From Thalassobacillus sp. CUG 92003 (GTDB lineage Bacteria; Bacillota; Bacilli; Bacillales; Halobacillaceae), in the NCBI RefSeq assembly GCF_013618635.1, contig NZ_JABLSJ010000016.1, positions 17,741 through 81,740 of the forward strand: a stretch of DNA of 64,000 nt, written 5' to 3'. Made by a program: the position numbers and the translations under genes. The notes beneath the pieces were generated by a model, which searched no databases, was not told the DNA's origin, and saw only the letters and a list, made by a program, of their open reading frames with translations. Shown piece after piece: positions 1-8,293 of the stretch; the stretch's first letter is position 1; each line of letters opens with the position of its first letter.

Positions 1-866
1 CCATTTGTAATGGAGATCGTGCGTTCAAAGTCTGTCATTTTTGAAGCTATGTGGCCCTGATCGTGGTAAAGCGAAAGGACGGCTGCATACCGACCATTCA
101 AGGCATGATGGAAGACCGAATCAGCGGGAACAGGTCCTACCGCTTTGATGCCTTCCTGCACAGCTGCTTCAATGCCTGGGTTGATTTCTTCTATCTCTTC
201 ATGACCGAACAGTCCACTTTCTCCTGCATGCGGATTCAATGCTGCAACCGCAATCGTACGATCTTCTACACCTAATCGCTGCAGTGCTTCATCACAACGG
301 TGCAAGTAATTTCGAACACGTTCCTTGGTCATTTGATTAATAGCATCCTTTAAGGATAAGTGTCTGGTTAAGAAGAAAATGCGCATATCTCTAACCTCAA
401 ACATCGTCAAAGGATCTTTGGAATCTGCTAAGGCTTCAAGCATTTCCGTGTGACCGATAAAGGGCACCTCACCGGCTTTCAAGGATTCTTTGTTGATTGG
501 CGTGGTCGCCAAAGCTGAGACCTTCCCATCCAGTGCGAGCTCCACAGCCAATTTGATATAGTCATAGGCGGCTTTCCCGCACGTGGCGGATACTTCACCA
601 ATGGTCAACGTAGATGCATCAATATTATCTAACGAAATAACATCAATGGTTCCGTGTTCAAATTTTGCTTCACTAACGGAAGTAATCGCATTAATATCCA
701 CCTGGACATCTGAAAAAGCTTTGGCATTGGACAGCACAGCTGCATTGCCAATCACGAGCGGGTTACAAGCATCATAGATATCTTTTTTTTCTAATGCTTT
801 CACTGTTATTTCCGGGCCAATTCCCGCAGGATCACCCATCGGTATAGCTATAATGTTATTAGTCAA
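1..866 (-). CDS. pdxA2: PdxA2-type 4-phospho-acid-sugar dehydrogenase (partial, C-terminus beyond window)
   Basis: This gene is cut by the window edge; about 288 codons are present and roughly 40 C-terminal residues are missing. Translation from a TTG at 864-866, preceded by AGGAGGG at 873-879, begins with the PdxA signature IPMGDPAGIGPEIT. Further along come TPINKES, FIGHTEM (metal His), NPHAGESG (metal His) and YHDQGH (metal His), so the three metal ligands of the PdxA family are present. PdxA proper oxidises 4-phosphohydroxythreonine in B6 synthesis; the PdxA2 branch oxidises and decarboxylates 4-phospho-D-threonate or D-erythronate to DHAP. The gene overlaps the upstream DUF1537 kinase by 8 nt and shares an operon with a DeoR regulator, which favours the catabolic PdxA2 role. 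The exact substrate is inferred. Confidence 0.88.
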   Translation of the reverse strand, partial: MTNNIIAIPMGDPAGIGPEITVKALEKKDIYDACNPLVIGNAAVLSNAKAFSDVQVDINAITSVSEAKFEHGTIDVISLDNIDASTLTIGEVSATCGKAAYDYIKLAVELALDGKVSALATTPINKESLKAGEVPFIGHTEMLEALADSKDPLTMFEVRDMRIFFLTRHLSLKDAINQMTKERVRNYLHRCDEALQRLGVEDRTIAVAALNPHAGESGLFGHEEIEEINPGIEAAVQEGIKAVGPVPADSVFHHALNGRYAAVLSLYHDQGHIASKMTDFERTISITN

Positions 867-2181
867 CTAAGACCCTCCTATTGTTGTGAATCTTTTTTCT
901 CAAGAATTGTACACTGTCATATATGGCTCGTTTGTCTCCAACTAATCCGCCTTTTGTTACAAGGGACAGCCCATCGAATTCGCCTCCCATTATTTCGCCA
1001 TAGGCTGCAAGCGGCATGACTTCATCTAGCAGAACAATCCCTTCAGCCTCAGCGCGTTCACAAAAGGAAGCTGTTACATCTCCTCCACTAAAAAAGCATC
1101 CCCCGATCTGCCCGTTTGCTTGGCGGAGCAGCCGCTTGCTGATTTCTGCCAAACCTGACGTGATGCGTTTGGCCAACTTATCTTCGGAGACACCTTCCTG
1201 CTTTGCAATAACTTTAAAATCAACTAAGCAATGGTCCGGATGATTGGTCGTAATCACAATAAGAGAATGGTCCTCCAGTACACGGATCGCTTCATCTGTT
1301 GCACGAATGATTTCCTGTTCCCAGGTTGCACTGTAGGTAGCTAACCGATCTGGTTTGACGTAAACCGGCTGCATCTGTAATTCACTTGTCAAGTAGTCAA
1401 GCTGCTGCTTTGTAACAGACGTCACGCTACCAACCGAAACCAGCATTTTAGGAGAGCGCACAGGCTCTTGCCGTTCTCTGGTTTCCTGGATGTAATAATC
1501 GGTGAGCGGACCGGGATCTATCGGCACGAGCCGATTCGCTTTTATCTTCCTCATAGCACTGGCGATCATCTGAATGTGCTCCTCTGTCACGGCATCGCAG
1601 ATAATAAGACGAGCACCAGCGTTTATCCTTTTAGCAATTTCTTGTTCAATCCCGTCACTTCCATGACTTATCGTATCAATTTCGATCAGTTCAATGGCAT
1701 GCTTCGTTTGCTCACTTAAAATGTGTGGCAAAAACGAATGCTTCAGGGGTTGAACTGGATCATTTGCAACATCCGTTTCTTGGAGCGGAACGCCATTGAC
1801 GAATAGATAACCGCCTGTAAGTACGCGTTGGGAAGCTGGATACGAGGGTACTAAAATGCCGACAGCACCAGATTCTATACTTTCTAATAATGCATCGACT
1901 TCCTGGCCGATATTGCCTCTAAATGTGCTATCGATGCGTTTGCAAATGATATCGGCGCCCCAGCGCTGCAATTCTTTGATCGTTCCTACTACTCGTTCTC
2001 TCGCCCTTTCTTGAGATATGTAACGACTGTCCGTATCGATGCAAACCGCTATATTATCCTGTTTGGCCTCTGTGATACGAGAAGTATGAAAGTGCGTAAC
2101 GACTCGCAAGCCTTGTTTTGCCAACTTGACTCCTGTTCCGTTCGCACCTGTTAAGTCATCTGCCACTACACCGATTTTCAT
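859..2181 (-). CDS. DUF1537 four-carbon acid sugar kinase family protein
   Basis: The 440-residue protein belongs to the four-carbon acid sugar kinase family (formerly DUF1537), which uses ATP to phosphorylate D-threonate, L-threonate or D-erythronate at O4. The N-terminal domain opens with GVVADDLTGANGTG, the hallmark DDLTGA motif; a second domain near the C-terminus has FFSGGDVTASF, resembling the nucleotide-binding GG-T motif. I start at the ATG at 2179-2181, nine bases after AGGGGGTG; a GTG at 2193 lies too close to that site. It begins 4 nt after the deoR stop and overlaps pdxA2 by 8 nt, so the three genes are very likely co-translated. Kinase plus PdxA2 is the known pairing for D-threonate or D-erythronate use, ending in DHAP. 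Which isomer is used cannot be read from sequence. Confidence 0.9.
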   Translation of the reverse strand: MKIGVVADDLTGANGTGVKLAKQGLRVVTHFHTSRITEAKQDNIAVCIDTDSRYISQERARERVVGTIKELQRWGADIICKRIDSTFRGNIGQEVDALLESIESGAVGILVPSYPASQRVLTGGYLFVNGVPLQETDVANDPVQPLKHSFLPHILSEQTKHAIELIEIDTISHGSDGIEQEIAKRINAGARLIICDAVTEEHIQMIASAMRKIKANRLVPIDPGPLTDYYIQETRERQEPVRSPKMLVSVGSVTSVTKQQLDYLTSELQMQPVYVKPDRLATYSATWEQEIIRATDEAIRVLEDHSLIVITTNHPDHCLVDFKVIAKQEGVSEDKLAKRITSGLAEISKRLLRQANGQIGGCFFSGGDVTASFCERAEAEGIVLLDEVMPLAAYGEIMGGEFDGLSLVTKGGLVGDKRAIYDSVQFLRKKIHNNRRVLVD

Positions 2182-2185
2182 AGAA

Positions 2186-2947
2186 TCAATCACCCCCTAC
2201 CCAAATTGATATCTTACTCTCATAGTCTCTCAGGATTTCACCCTCAATTTGATCGTCGGTAATCAAACCTTCAAGTTGTGATAGTGCACAGACATTCGCA
2301 AAAGCTTTATTGTCAAATTTGCTATGATCAGCTAACAACCATGTCCGTTCCGCTGCTTTGATCATCATCTGCTTGATCAAAGACTTTTCAAATGTGGGCG
2401 CCGTCACGCCGTTATCTTTATCAATAGCATGAGCACCCAAGAAGAAAATGTCAGCGTGGATGACGTTTAACATTTGCTGAGTCGCTGAACCGTAAAGAGC
2501 TCCTACACCTTTCTGCAGTTCTCCACCGGTAACGATCACTTTCAAGGGGCTATCCAACAACTCGTTCGCAATTTTAATGTCATTCGTAACGACTGTTAAA
2601 TCACTTCTGAGCTTTAAGAGCTTTGCCAATTCCAATGTCGTCGTGCCAGAATCCAGAATGATCGTAGAGCCTTCCTCAATCAGTGTCACCGCTTGCTTTG
2701 CAAGCGCTTTCTTTTGGGCGTTATGTTGACTCTTCTTAGATGAATACGACATTTCTTCCGTCAGTGATTTTGGGGAAATCGCGCCGCCATGAGTCCGGAT
2801 AACTTTCCCTTCACTTTCTAACTCTTTCAAGTCCCGGCGAATGGTCATCTGGGACACATTCAATTGATGAGATATTTCTTCAATGTCTACCTTTTTATTA
2901 AGGAGGACTTGTCGTTCCAACCAACTTCTTCGTTCCAGTGGCAACAT
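2186..2947 (-). CDS. DeoR/GlpR-family transcriptional regulator of the acid-sugar operon
   Basis: A 253-residue DeoR-family repressor. The N-terminus holds the winged helix-turn-helix (HQLNVSQMTIRRDLKEL, then KVIRTHGGAI), the typical DeoR signature. The C-terminal DeoRC sugar-phosphate sensor domain contains ILDSGTTTLELAKLL and VVTNDIKIANEL, the fold shared with ribose-5-phosphate isomerase. An upstream ATG at 2983 is in frame but would leave only a few bases of leader after the predicted promoter; the ATG at 2945-2947 gives the usual start for the family. It is first in the operon with the DUF1537 kinase and pdxA2, so the likely effector is a phosphorylated acid-sugar intermediate. That effector is an inference. 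Confidence 0.9.
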   Translation of the reverse strand: MLPLERRSWLERQVLLNKKVDIEEISHQLNVSQMTIRRDLKELESEGKVIRTHGGAISPKSLTEEMSYSSKKSQHNAQKKALAKQAVTLIEEGSTIILDSGTTTLELAKLLKLRSDLTVVTNDIKIANELLDSPLKVIVTGGELQKGVGALYGSATQQMLNVIHADIFFLGAHAIDKDNGVTAPTFEKSLIKQMMIKAAERTWLLADHSKFDNKAFANVCALSQLEGLITDDQIEGEILRDYESKISIWVGGD

Positions 2948-2995
2948 CTTAATCAACTCACTTACATTGTTAATTTCAAACATTCTGTATGTTAT

Positions 2996-3024
2996 ATTAT
3001 GTTCGTTTTGTTTGTTAATGTCAA
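2996..3024 (-). promoter_or_regulatory. Sigma-A promoter of the deoR-kinase-pdxA2 operon
   Basis: On the minus strand TTGACA (3019-3024) is followed after 17 bases by CATAAT (2996-3001). The spacer is rich in AACAAAC-like motifs that could be operator half-sites. The transcript would start just upstream of the deoR coding region. Confidence 0.65.
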
Positions 3025-3238
3025 TAAGTATTTTAAATATTTTAATATTTGGCGTCGATTAATAGAATTGAAAACGTGATTTATAGGGAGTTTTGAGGCG
3101 AAGGATGAGCAACGAAGTCCGCCGTTTCCCGCAGGAAATCGTGTTGTTGCATATAGGATCCGGAACAAGTGAGCTCATATGATAATTCAAATGTTCACTT
3201 TTAACATCTCACATTATTTCAGGGAAAAGGACTGCTTC

Positions 3239-3267
3239 TTGCTGCCCCACATAAACTTTTGTATAAT
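3239..3267 (+). promoter_or_regulatory. Sigma-A promoter of the erm leader
   Basis: TTGCTG at 3239-3244 and TATAAT at 3262-3267 are separated by 17 bases. Transcription would start near 3274, about 30 bases before the leader peptide. Confidence 0.75.
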
Positions 3268-3303
3268 GAAACTGCATTCCCATCAAAGGAGGATTATTAA
3301 AAA

Positions 3304-3348
3304 ATGATTCATTCGATCAGACTACGTTCCCTAGCTTTGAACTCGTAA
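3304..3348 (+). CDS. Erm leader peptide, RLR class (ErmDL-like), 14 residues
   Basis: A strong ribosome site AAAGGAGG (3286-3293) precedes an ATG at 3304. The 14-codon reading frame is MIHSIRLRSLALNS. From memory the ErmD/ErmK leader is MTHSMRLRFPTLNQ: same length, same HS-x-RLR core, same Asn near the end. In that family macrolides stall the ribosome at the Arg-x-Arg motif, which changes folding of the leader RNA and switches on the downstream methyltransferase. The codons after RLR lie in the 5' arm of a hairpin (3333-3342 with 3357-3367), so a stalled ribosome would open it. Confidence 0.85.
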   Translation: MIHSIRLRSLALNS

Positions 3349-3550
3349 CTTCATACGTTCAAAGGCTCTGTTTGTGTAGACAGAGTAAACGGGATAAGTC
3401 TGACCTTTTTTAATAATCTGTAATAACCAAAAGGAAGGTGACTCAGTCACCTTCCTTTTTTGTTGGAAAAAATTTCATCCGTTCGTGACAGGAGACGTGT
3501 CTCTTGTCTATGTCACTGTTCATCATCTCTATGTACGCCCGTTTACTCTG
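3333..3550 (+). promoter_or_regulatory. Attenuator region of erm (competing hairpins)
   Basis: Several pairings are visible. Hairpin A joins 3333-3342 to 3357-3367 with one bulge and includes the leader peptide stop. Hairpin B is CTCTGT (3366-3371) with ACAGAG (3380-3385). A terminator follows at 3431-3461. A perfect 13-bp inverted repeat, CAGAGTAAACGGG (3381-3393) with CCCGTTTACTCTG (3538-3550), encloses the terminator and shares bases with hairpin B, so the two exclude each other. Another near-perfect hairpin lies at 3487-3508. The layout fits transcriptional attenuation, as described for ermK of Bacillus licheniformis. Which fold is the induced state is inference. Confidence 0.7.
3431..3461 (+). 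terminator. Intrinsic terminator inside the erm leader
   Basis: AAGGAAGGTGAC, a 3-base loop, GTCACCTTCCTT and then a T run form a 12-bp perfect stem. It lies between leader peptide and erm, so it must be bypassed for erm expression. Confidence 0.85.
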
Positions 3551-3592
3551 AATCACTGACATCCTGACATTTTTAATTTTGGAAGGGATGGC

Positions 3593-4360
3593 GTGATGAT
3601 GAATAAGAAGCATAAAAAGAAGTTAGGTCGAAGCAAGCCCCCTAATTTTTCCGGCCAGCATTTCATGCATAATAAGAAGCTCGTAAATGAAATTGTGAAT
3701 AGGGCTCATATAAAAAGCAATGAAGTCGTCATGGATTTAGGAGCAGGAAAAGGAGCTCTGACCATGGCTCTCAATAAAAAAGCGCTCCGCGTATTAGCGG
3801 TGGAATACGATGGTAAGCTTATCAATTCGCTTAAACGAAAGGCGATGGAAGAGGAAAATATTAAAGTCATTCATCAAGATATCAGGAGTATCTACCTACC
3901 GAATGAACCTTTCGTAGTTGTGTCCAACATTCCTTATGCCATCACCACGCCGATTATGAAAATGCTGCTTGGCAACCCTTCGAGCGCTTTCCAGAGAGGG
4001 TGCATTGTAATGGAGAAAGGCGCAGCAAAACGATTTACGTCAGCGTATGTAAAAGATGCTTATGTGCTGACTTGGAAAATGTGGTTTGATATTCACTATA
4101 TAAAAGGAATTTCCAAAGTTAATTTCTCCCCGCCTCCAAAAGTGGATGCTGGCTTGATTAAGATTACAAGAAAAAAGAAACCGCTCATTGCATATAAACA
4201 TGCTAAAACGTTCAGGGGGTTGGCGCAATATGGCATGAGGTACCCTAACGCCCCTGCTGAATCTGTGCTGAGAAATATTTTCACAGCCCCGCAAATGAAA
4301 CATTTAAAACGAAATTTAAACTTAGATGAAGGTGCAACAATTACAAGCCTAAACAAGTGA
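3593..4360 (+). CDS. erm: Erm family 23S rRNA (adenine-N6)-methyltransferase, 3' end frameshifted
   Basis: The enzyme methylates A2058 of 23S rRNA with S-adenosylmethionine and gives macrolide-lincosamide-streptogramin B resistance. Visible motifs are PNFSGQHFMHNKKL at the N-terminus, the SAM-binding DLGAGKGALT, VAVEYD, and the catalytic VVSNIPYAITTP (NIPY motif), then FSPPPKVDAG. It closely resembles the ErmD/ErmK branch. The ORF opens with GTG-ATG-ATG at 3593-3601; the ATG at 3596 or 3599 fits the ribosome site GGAAGGG at 3581 best. The frame stops at 4358-4360, about 25 residues short; the missing end is readable in the next frame. Catalytic and SAM motifs are intact, so some activity is possible. 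An inducible leader precedes it. Confidence 0.9.
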   Translation: MMMNKKHKKKLGRSKPPNFSGQHFMHNKKLVNEIVNRAHIKSNEVVMDLGAGKGALTMALNKKALRVLAVEYDGKLINSLKRKAMEEENIKVIHQDIRSIYLPNEPFVVVSNIPYAITTPIMKMLLGNPSSAFQRGCIVMEKGAAKRFTSAYVKDAYVLTWKMWFDIHYIKGISKVNFSPPPKVDAGLIKITRKKKPLIAYKHAKTFRGLAQYGMRYPNAPAESVLRNIFTAPQMKHLKRNLNLDEGATITSLNK

Positions 4361-4436
4361 ACAATGGGCGCTTGTTTTTCAAACAATGATTCGGTTTGTT
4401 GAACGCCCTCTCTGGCCAAAGGCTAGGAAACATTAA
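4359..4436 (+). pseudogene. Out-of-frame C-terminal remainder of erm
   Basis: Reading from 4359 in the +1 frame gives EQWALVFQTMIRFVERPLWP followed by KARKH and a TAA at 4434-4436. This matches the ErmD-type C-terminus (from memory ENQWAVIFNTMTQYV...). One extra base, probably in the A-rich AAACAAG stretch at 4351-4357, moved the frame. Either a real frameshift or a sequencing error explains it. Confidence 0.75.
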
Positions 4437-4445
4437 ACAAGTATC

Positions 4446-4480
4446 ACGGCTGTCCATTATCCTCTAGGACAGCCGTTTCT
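4446..4480 (+). terminator. Intrinsic terminator after erm
   Basis: ACGGCTGTCC and GGACAGCCGT form a 10-bp stem followed by TTTCTATT. It sits just after the restored erm stop at 4436. Confidence 0.8.
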
Positions 4481-4506
4481 ATTAAAGCATCCCCTTATTA
4501 TTTAAA

Positions 4507-4535
4507 TTGACTTTCCATAAAAAAAAGGATACATT
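4507..4535 (+). promoter_or_regulatory. Sigma-A promoter of ldh
   Basis: TTGACT (4507-4512), a 17-base spacer, then TACATT (4530-4535). A Rex box starts 4 bases downstream, over the likely transcription start. Confidence 0.65.
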
Positions 4536-4539
4536 TTAA

Positions 4540-5541
<1,002 letters not shown>

Positions 5542-5576
5542 GAACCACTTGCTCCCCGTTTCATCTGATACAATAG

Positions 5577-5610
5577 GAGTGCCGGCAATTAACCGGCACT
5601 CTATATTTTC
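5577..5610 (+). terminator. Intrinsic terminator after ldh
   Basis: GAGTGCCGG and CCGGCACTC pair across a short loop, followed by TATATTTTC. Confidence 0.8.
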
Positions 5611-5678
5611 GGCTTTATTTTCGTTGCAAAAGGGAATAGCCTTACATATGTAAAATTGCTCATAAGGGGGCGTAAATA

Positions 5679-6605
5679 TTGTCTAATCAGGCCTTAACCT
5701 CACTTAAAGGAGTTTGGCTGCTCCTTCGATCCATCGCCGTCATATCATCAAGTGTGGCCACCATCATATCGACTATTCTTCCATTGTACCTCTATTTCCC
5801 TGCCACAGCTGATACATTGCTCCCGATTTTTTTGATGTTAGTCCTGGGTGCCTTCATCATTCACGGCGTGCTCACCCATATCCTGAATGACTATGTGGAT
5901 GATCTATCAGGTACGGACGCTGAAAGCCCGGCTATATTATCAGGTGGCAGCCGGGTGATCCAAACAGGCTTCATTACCTCCGCCAACCTCTGGAAACTGG
6001 GAAAGGGACTCATTGTGCTATTAAGCATGGTCACCCTTGTGTTCATTATATTCGGTTATTATAAACTGGCCCTATTATTGGGAATTGGCTTGTGGGGGGC
6101 TATCTCTTACTCACTTCCCCCGTTACGTCTGAGTTACCGCCCGTTTATCGGCGAGTTGCTCTCCACGTTTCCATCGGTTCTATTTCTCGGTTTAGCAGGG
6201 GCCTGGCTTACATTAGACTCTATGCCAACATGGGTTTTGCAAAATGCCGTCATCAACGCTTTGTTTTGCGTCGCCTGGGTGATGGTCCATCACATACCTG
6301 ACCGTGAGGCTGATAAAGGCGCAACACCGATGAAACAAACGAGTGTCGTATGGGCTGCGGATAAATTCGGAACGCCTTTCAGCCGGTTACCCGCATTATT
6401 GTATTTTGGATTAGTAGGGGTATGTGCTTTGTGGCTGGGTGTAGAGCGACTGTGGGCAATGGTAGGGTTGTTAGTGATTGTCGGTGTGGCTTATGCCTTA
6501 ATTATAACGATGGACATCCATAATCATCAGCAAGTATCCGCTTACGAAAAGCTGTTGCTTATTTTAGCAATGGTCAACGCCGTGTGGCTTGGTATTTTCA
6601 TATAA
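5679..6605 (+). CDS. UbiA-family prenyltransferase (MenA-like membrane protein)
   Basis: A 308-residue membrane protein with about eight or nine hydrophobic helices. It has the first Asp-rich motif of the UbiA superfamily as HILNDYVDDLSGTD and a second acidic stretch HHIPDREADKG, in the places where Mg-diphosphate-binding motifs lie in MenA and UbiA. The family joins isoprenyl chains to aromatic acceptors in quinone, heme or related lipid synthesis. The start is a TTG at 5679 preceded by AAGGGGG. It lacks neighbours of the menaquinone pathway, so the acceptor is unknown; MenA itself is normally elsewhere. Its 3' end overlaps the convergent DinB gene by 8 bases. Confidence 0.8.
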   Translation: MSNQALTSLKGVWLLLRSIAVISSSVATIISTILPLYLYFPATADTLLPIFLMLVLGAFIIHGVLTHILNDYVDDLSGTDAESPAILSGGSRVIQTGFITSANLWKLGKGLIVLLSMVTLVFIIFGYYKLALLLGIGLWGAISYSLPPLRLSYRPFIGELLSTFPSVLFLGLAGAWLTLDSMPTWVLQNAVINALFCVAWVMVHHIPDREADKGATPMKQTSVVWAADKFGTPFSRLPALLYFGLVGVCALWLGVERLWAMVGLLVIVGVAYALIITMDIHNHQQVSAYEKLLLILAMVNAVWLGIFI

Positions 6606-7080
6606 CATCTGGTGAGGTTTTAGGAGGCTGAGTGATAAAAAAAGGCGGATCGGTTACACCGGTCATTCGGGCGTATGTAAACAGCTGGCCTTTGTGATGG
6701 ATTTCATGATCCCTTGCGTTTTCGAGCCACTCCCCTGCTGGTGCATAAAAGTGATTCATTTCAATGATCGTTTTCAATTGAGCATCTGAAATCAAGGCCA
6801 TCTGCTGGCGTGTAAAATTGGTGTAATCGTGGACGATTTGACGAACATCGCGCATCGTTTCAAACTCAGGGGTATGTTCCGGTAGCATTAATTCACCGCT
6901 TTTAATCGTCTGGACGAACATGTCCATGGACGTTGCAATATGGACGCCAAGCTCCCCCATTGAAAAGGCACCCTCCCAAGGCTTGAAGTGGGTATGTTCA
7001 TCACCGATTTGTTCAAGTAACTTATGGAGCACAAGCCTGTGACGCAGCCATCCTTCTTGAACCTCAGCAACTTTACTCAT
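6598..7080 (-). CDS. DinB/YfiT-like metal-binding protein
   Basis: A 160-residue four-helix DinB-fold protein. Metal-ligand positions typical of the family are seen as GELGVHIATSMD in the first half and ARDHEIHHKGQLFTYAR near the end. Family members include thiol-S-transferases (BstA, mycothiol/bacillithiol-dependent) and many proteins with unknown substrate. The ATG at 7078-7080 is preceded by GGAGG (7087-7091); an in-frame upstream start at 7116 lies inside the previous gene. It starts 13 bases after the end of the Nudix gene, so the two probably form an operon. A second DinB protein is at 38811-39308. Confidence 0.8.
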   Translation of the reverse strand: MSKVAEVQEGWLRHRLVLHKLLEQIGDEHTHFKPWEGAFSMGELGVHIATSMDMFVQTIKSGELMLPEHTPEFETMRDVRQIVHDYTNFTRQQMALISDAQLKTIIEMNHFYAPAGEWLENARDHEIHHKGQLFTYARMTGVTDPPFFITQPPKTSPDVI

Positions 7081-7093
7081 GTGCAAACCTCCA

Positions 7094-7588
7094 TTAATTT
7101 TTGTCGGATGTGGCATCCGCTAATATGTGCTGATAGACATCATGCCAATTATGAGCGTAATCATTAATTTCTATGGGGTTAATAAACTGCCGCTTACGTG
7201 ATTCGTGCTCTGCTTTAAAAGGATGGAGGTAATGAATCTGCATGCGGTAGAATACTTGATATCCAACCTTAGGATAGGGGCTTTTATGATCCCACCCAGG
7301 GTTTTCGGTATGATCAACTTCAATATACCCGAGCTGATGACAATCGCCTTCCACATAGCCTTCTTCCATGACTTCACGTTTACAACAGTCAAGCGGGGAC
7401 TCGTGTGCTTCGATATGTCCTCCAGGCAGATCCCAGCCTCTGTTTGCCAAATCTATCACCATCAAGCTATCTTCATAAAAACACACCCCGTGAACGCTCG
7501 TCACATTCGCTATGTCCGGGAGTTCCTGAGTAGAATGCCAGGTTAATTTAACAGTTGACGTGCCCCAGTTCACATACGATGTTGTCAT
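7094..7588 (-). CDS. Nudix hydrolase
   Basis: A 164-residue Nudix protein hydrolysing a nucleoside diphosphate linked to some moiety. The Nudix box reads GGHIEAHESPLDCCKREVME followed by EGYVEG: the G, E, RE and E positions are kept, but the usual EExGU end is changed to EEGYV, so the Gly is one residue early. Start ATG at 7586-7588 follows GGAGGAGATCAC. The substrate cannot be predicted. The DinB gene follows at once on the same strand. Confidence 0.82.
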   Translation of the reverse strand: MTTSYVNWGTSTVKLTWHSTQELPDIANVTSVHGVCFYEDSLMVIDLANRGWDLPGGHIEAHESPLDCCKREVMEEGYVEGDCHQLGYIEVDHTENPGWDHKSPYPKVGYQVFYRMQIHYLHPFKAEHESRKRQFINPIEINDYAHNWHDVYQHILADATSDKN

Positions 7589-7685
7589 GTGATCTCCTCC
7601 CCCTTATTTACTTACTTCTCTCTCCTTCGTGTATTTCCTCTTTTCTGTTCTTGAAAAATGTCGACTTTACACGCTATGTTTCTTC

Positions 7686-7726
7686 ATGTATCATATAGCT
7701 AACTGATATATATCTTTTTGATACAT
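7686..7726 (+). promoter_or_regulatory. Dyad upstream of padR, likely operator
   Basis: A perfect inverted repeat ATGTATCA (7686-7693) with TGATACAT (7719-7726) flanks a 10-bp palindrome GATATATATC (7705-7714). It ends at the padR ribosome site, the usual place for PadR autoregulation. Confidence 0.5.
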
Positions 7727-7739
7727 GGAGGTGAACGTA

Positions 7740-8282
7740 ATGAAAGAAAGTCATACTAAATACGCTGTACTCGGCCTATTGACCACCGGCTGCCATACTG
7801 GCTATTCTATCAAGCAAATGATTGATGGGAGTTTAAACCATTTTTGGAAAATCAGCTATGGTCAAATTTACCCCACCTTAAAAAAGCTGACCGATGAAGG
7901 GCTGGCAACAGCAAAAGATACGGCGCAATCGGGCAAACCTGACAAAAAGGAATATGCGATCACGTCTGCTGGCAAAGAAGCTTTGCAAACATGGCTGCAA
8001 TCACCTGTGGAGACCCTTTCAACAGAAAAAAACGAATTTTTATTGAAGTTGTTTTTCAGCCGCCACCAGCCTCACGAAACCACCCTGATGCATCTAGAGC
8101 AATACTTAGCAAAGCTGCACGAGCGGTACGAAACCTATCAAGCGATCGAACGCATGATCAACGAAACGCTCTTTGACAAACAGGATGCTGATTATTGGTT
8201 AATCACACTGAATTACGGTAAAAAAACGACGCAAGCCGCCATCGAATGGTGTGAGGAAACCATCCAATACTTTAATAATTAG
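7740..8282 (+). CDS. PadR-family transcriptional regulator
   Basis: A 180-residue PadR-type repressor. The N-terminal winged helix is seen in KYAVLGLLTTGCHTGYSIKQ and ISYGQIYPTLKKLTDEGLA, followed by the wing with KKEYAITSAGKEAL; the C-terminal half (KLFFSRHQ...LAKLHERYETYQ) is the helical dimerisation part of the Vir_act_alpha_C type. The ATG at 7740 follows GGAGGTGAAC; an upstream ATG at 7725 overlaps that ribosome site. The DUF4188 gene begins 11 bases after its stop, so the pair is an operon, presumably controlled by the dyad at 7686-7726. PadR proteins often answer to small phenolics or antimicrobials, but no ligand can be named here. Confidence 0.88.
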   Translation: MKESHTKYAVLGLLTTGCHTGYSIKQMIDGSLNHFWKISYGQIYPTLKKLTDEGLATAKDTAQSGKPDKKEYAITSAGKEALQTWLQSPVETLSTEKNEFLLKLFFSRHQPHETTLMHLEQYLAKLHERYETYQAIERMINETLFDKQDADYWLITLNYGKKTTQAAIEWCEETIQYFNN

Positions 8283-8293
8283 GAGGAGTACCC

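Noticed and set aside
4040..4419. Minus-strand ORFs across erm (87 and 107 codons)
   Set aside because: Shadow frames of the Erm gene; no ribosome sites and no family.
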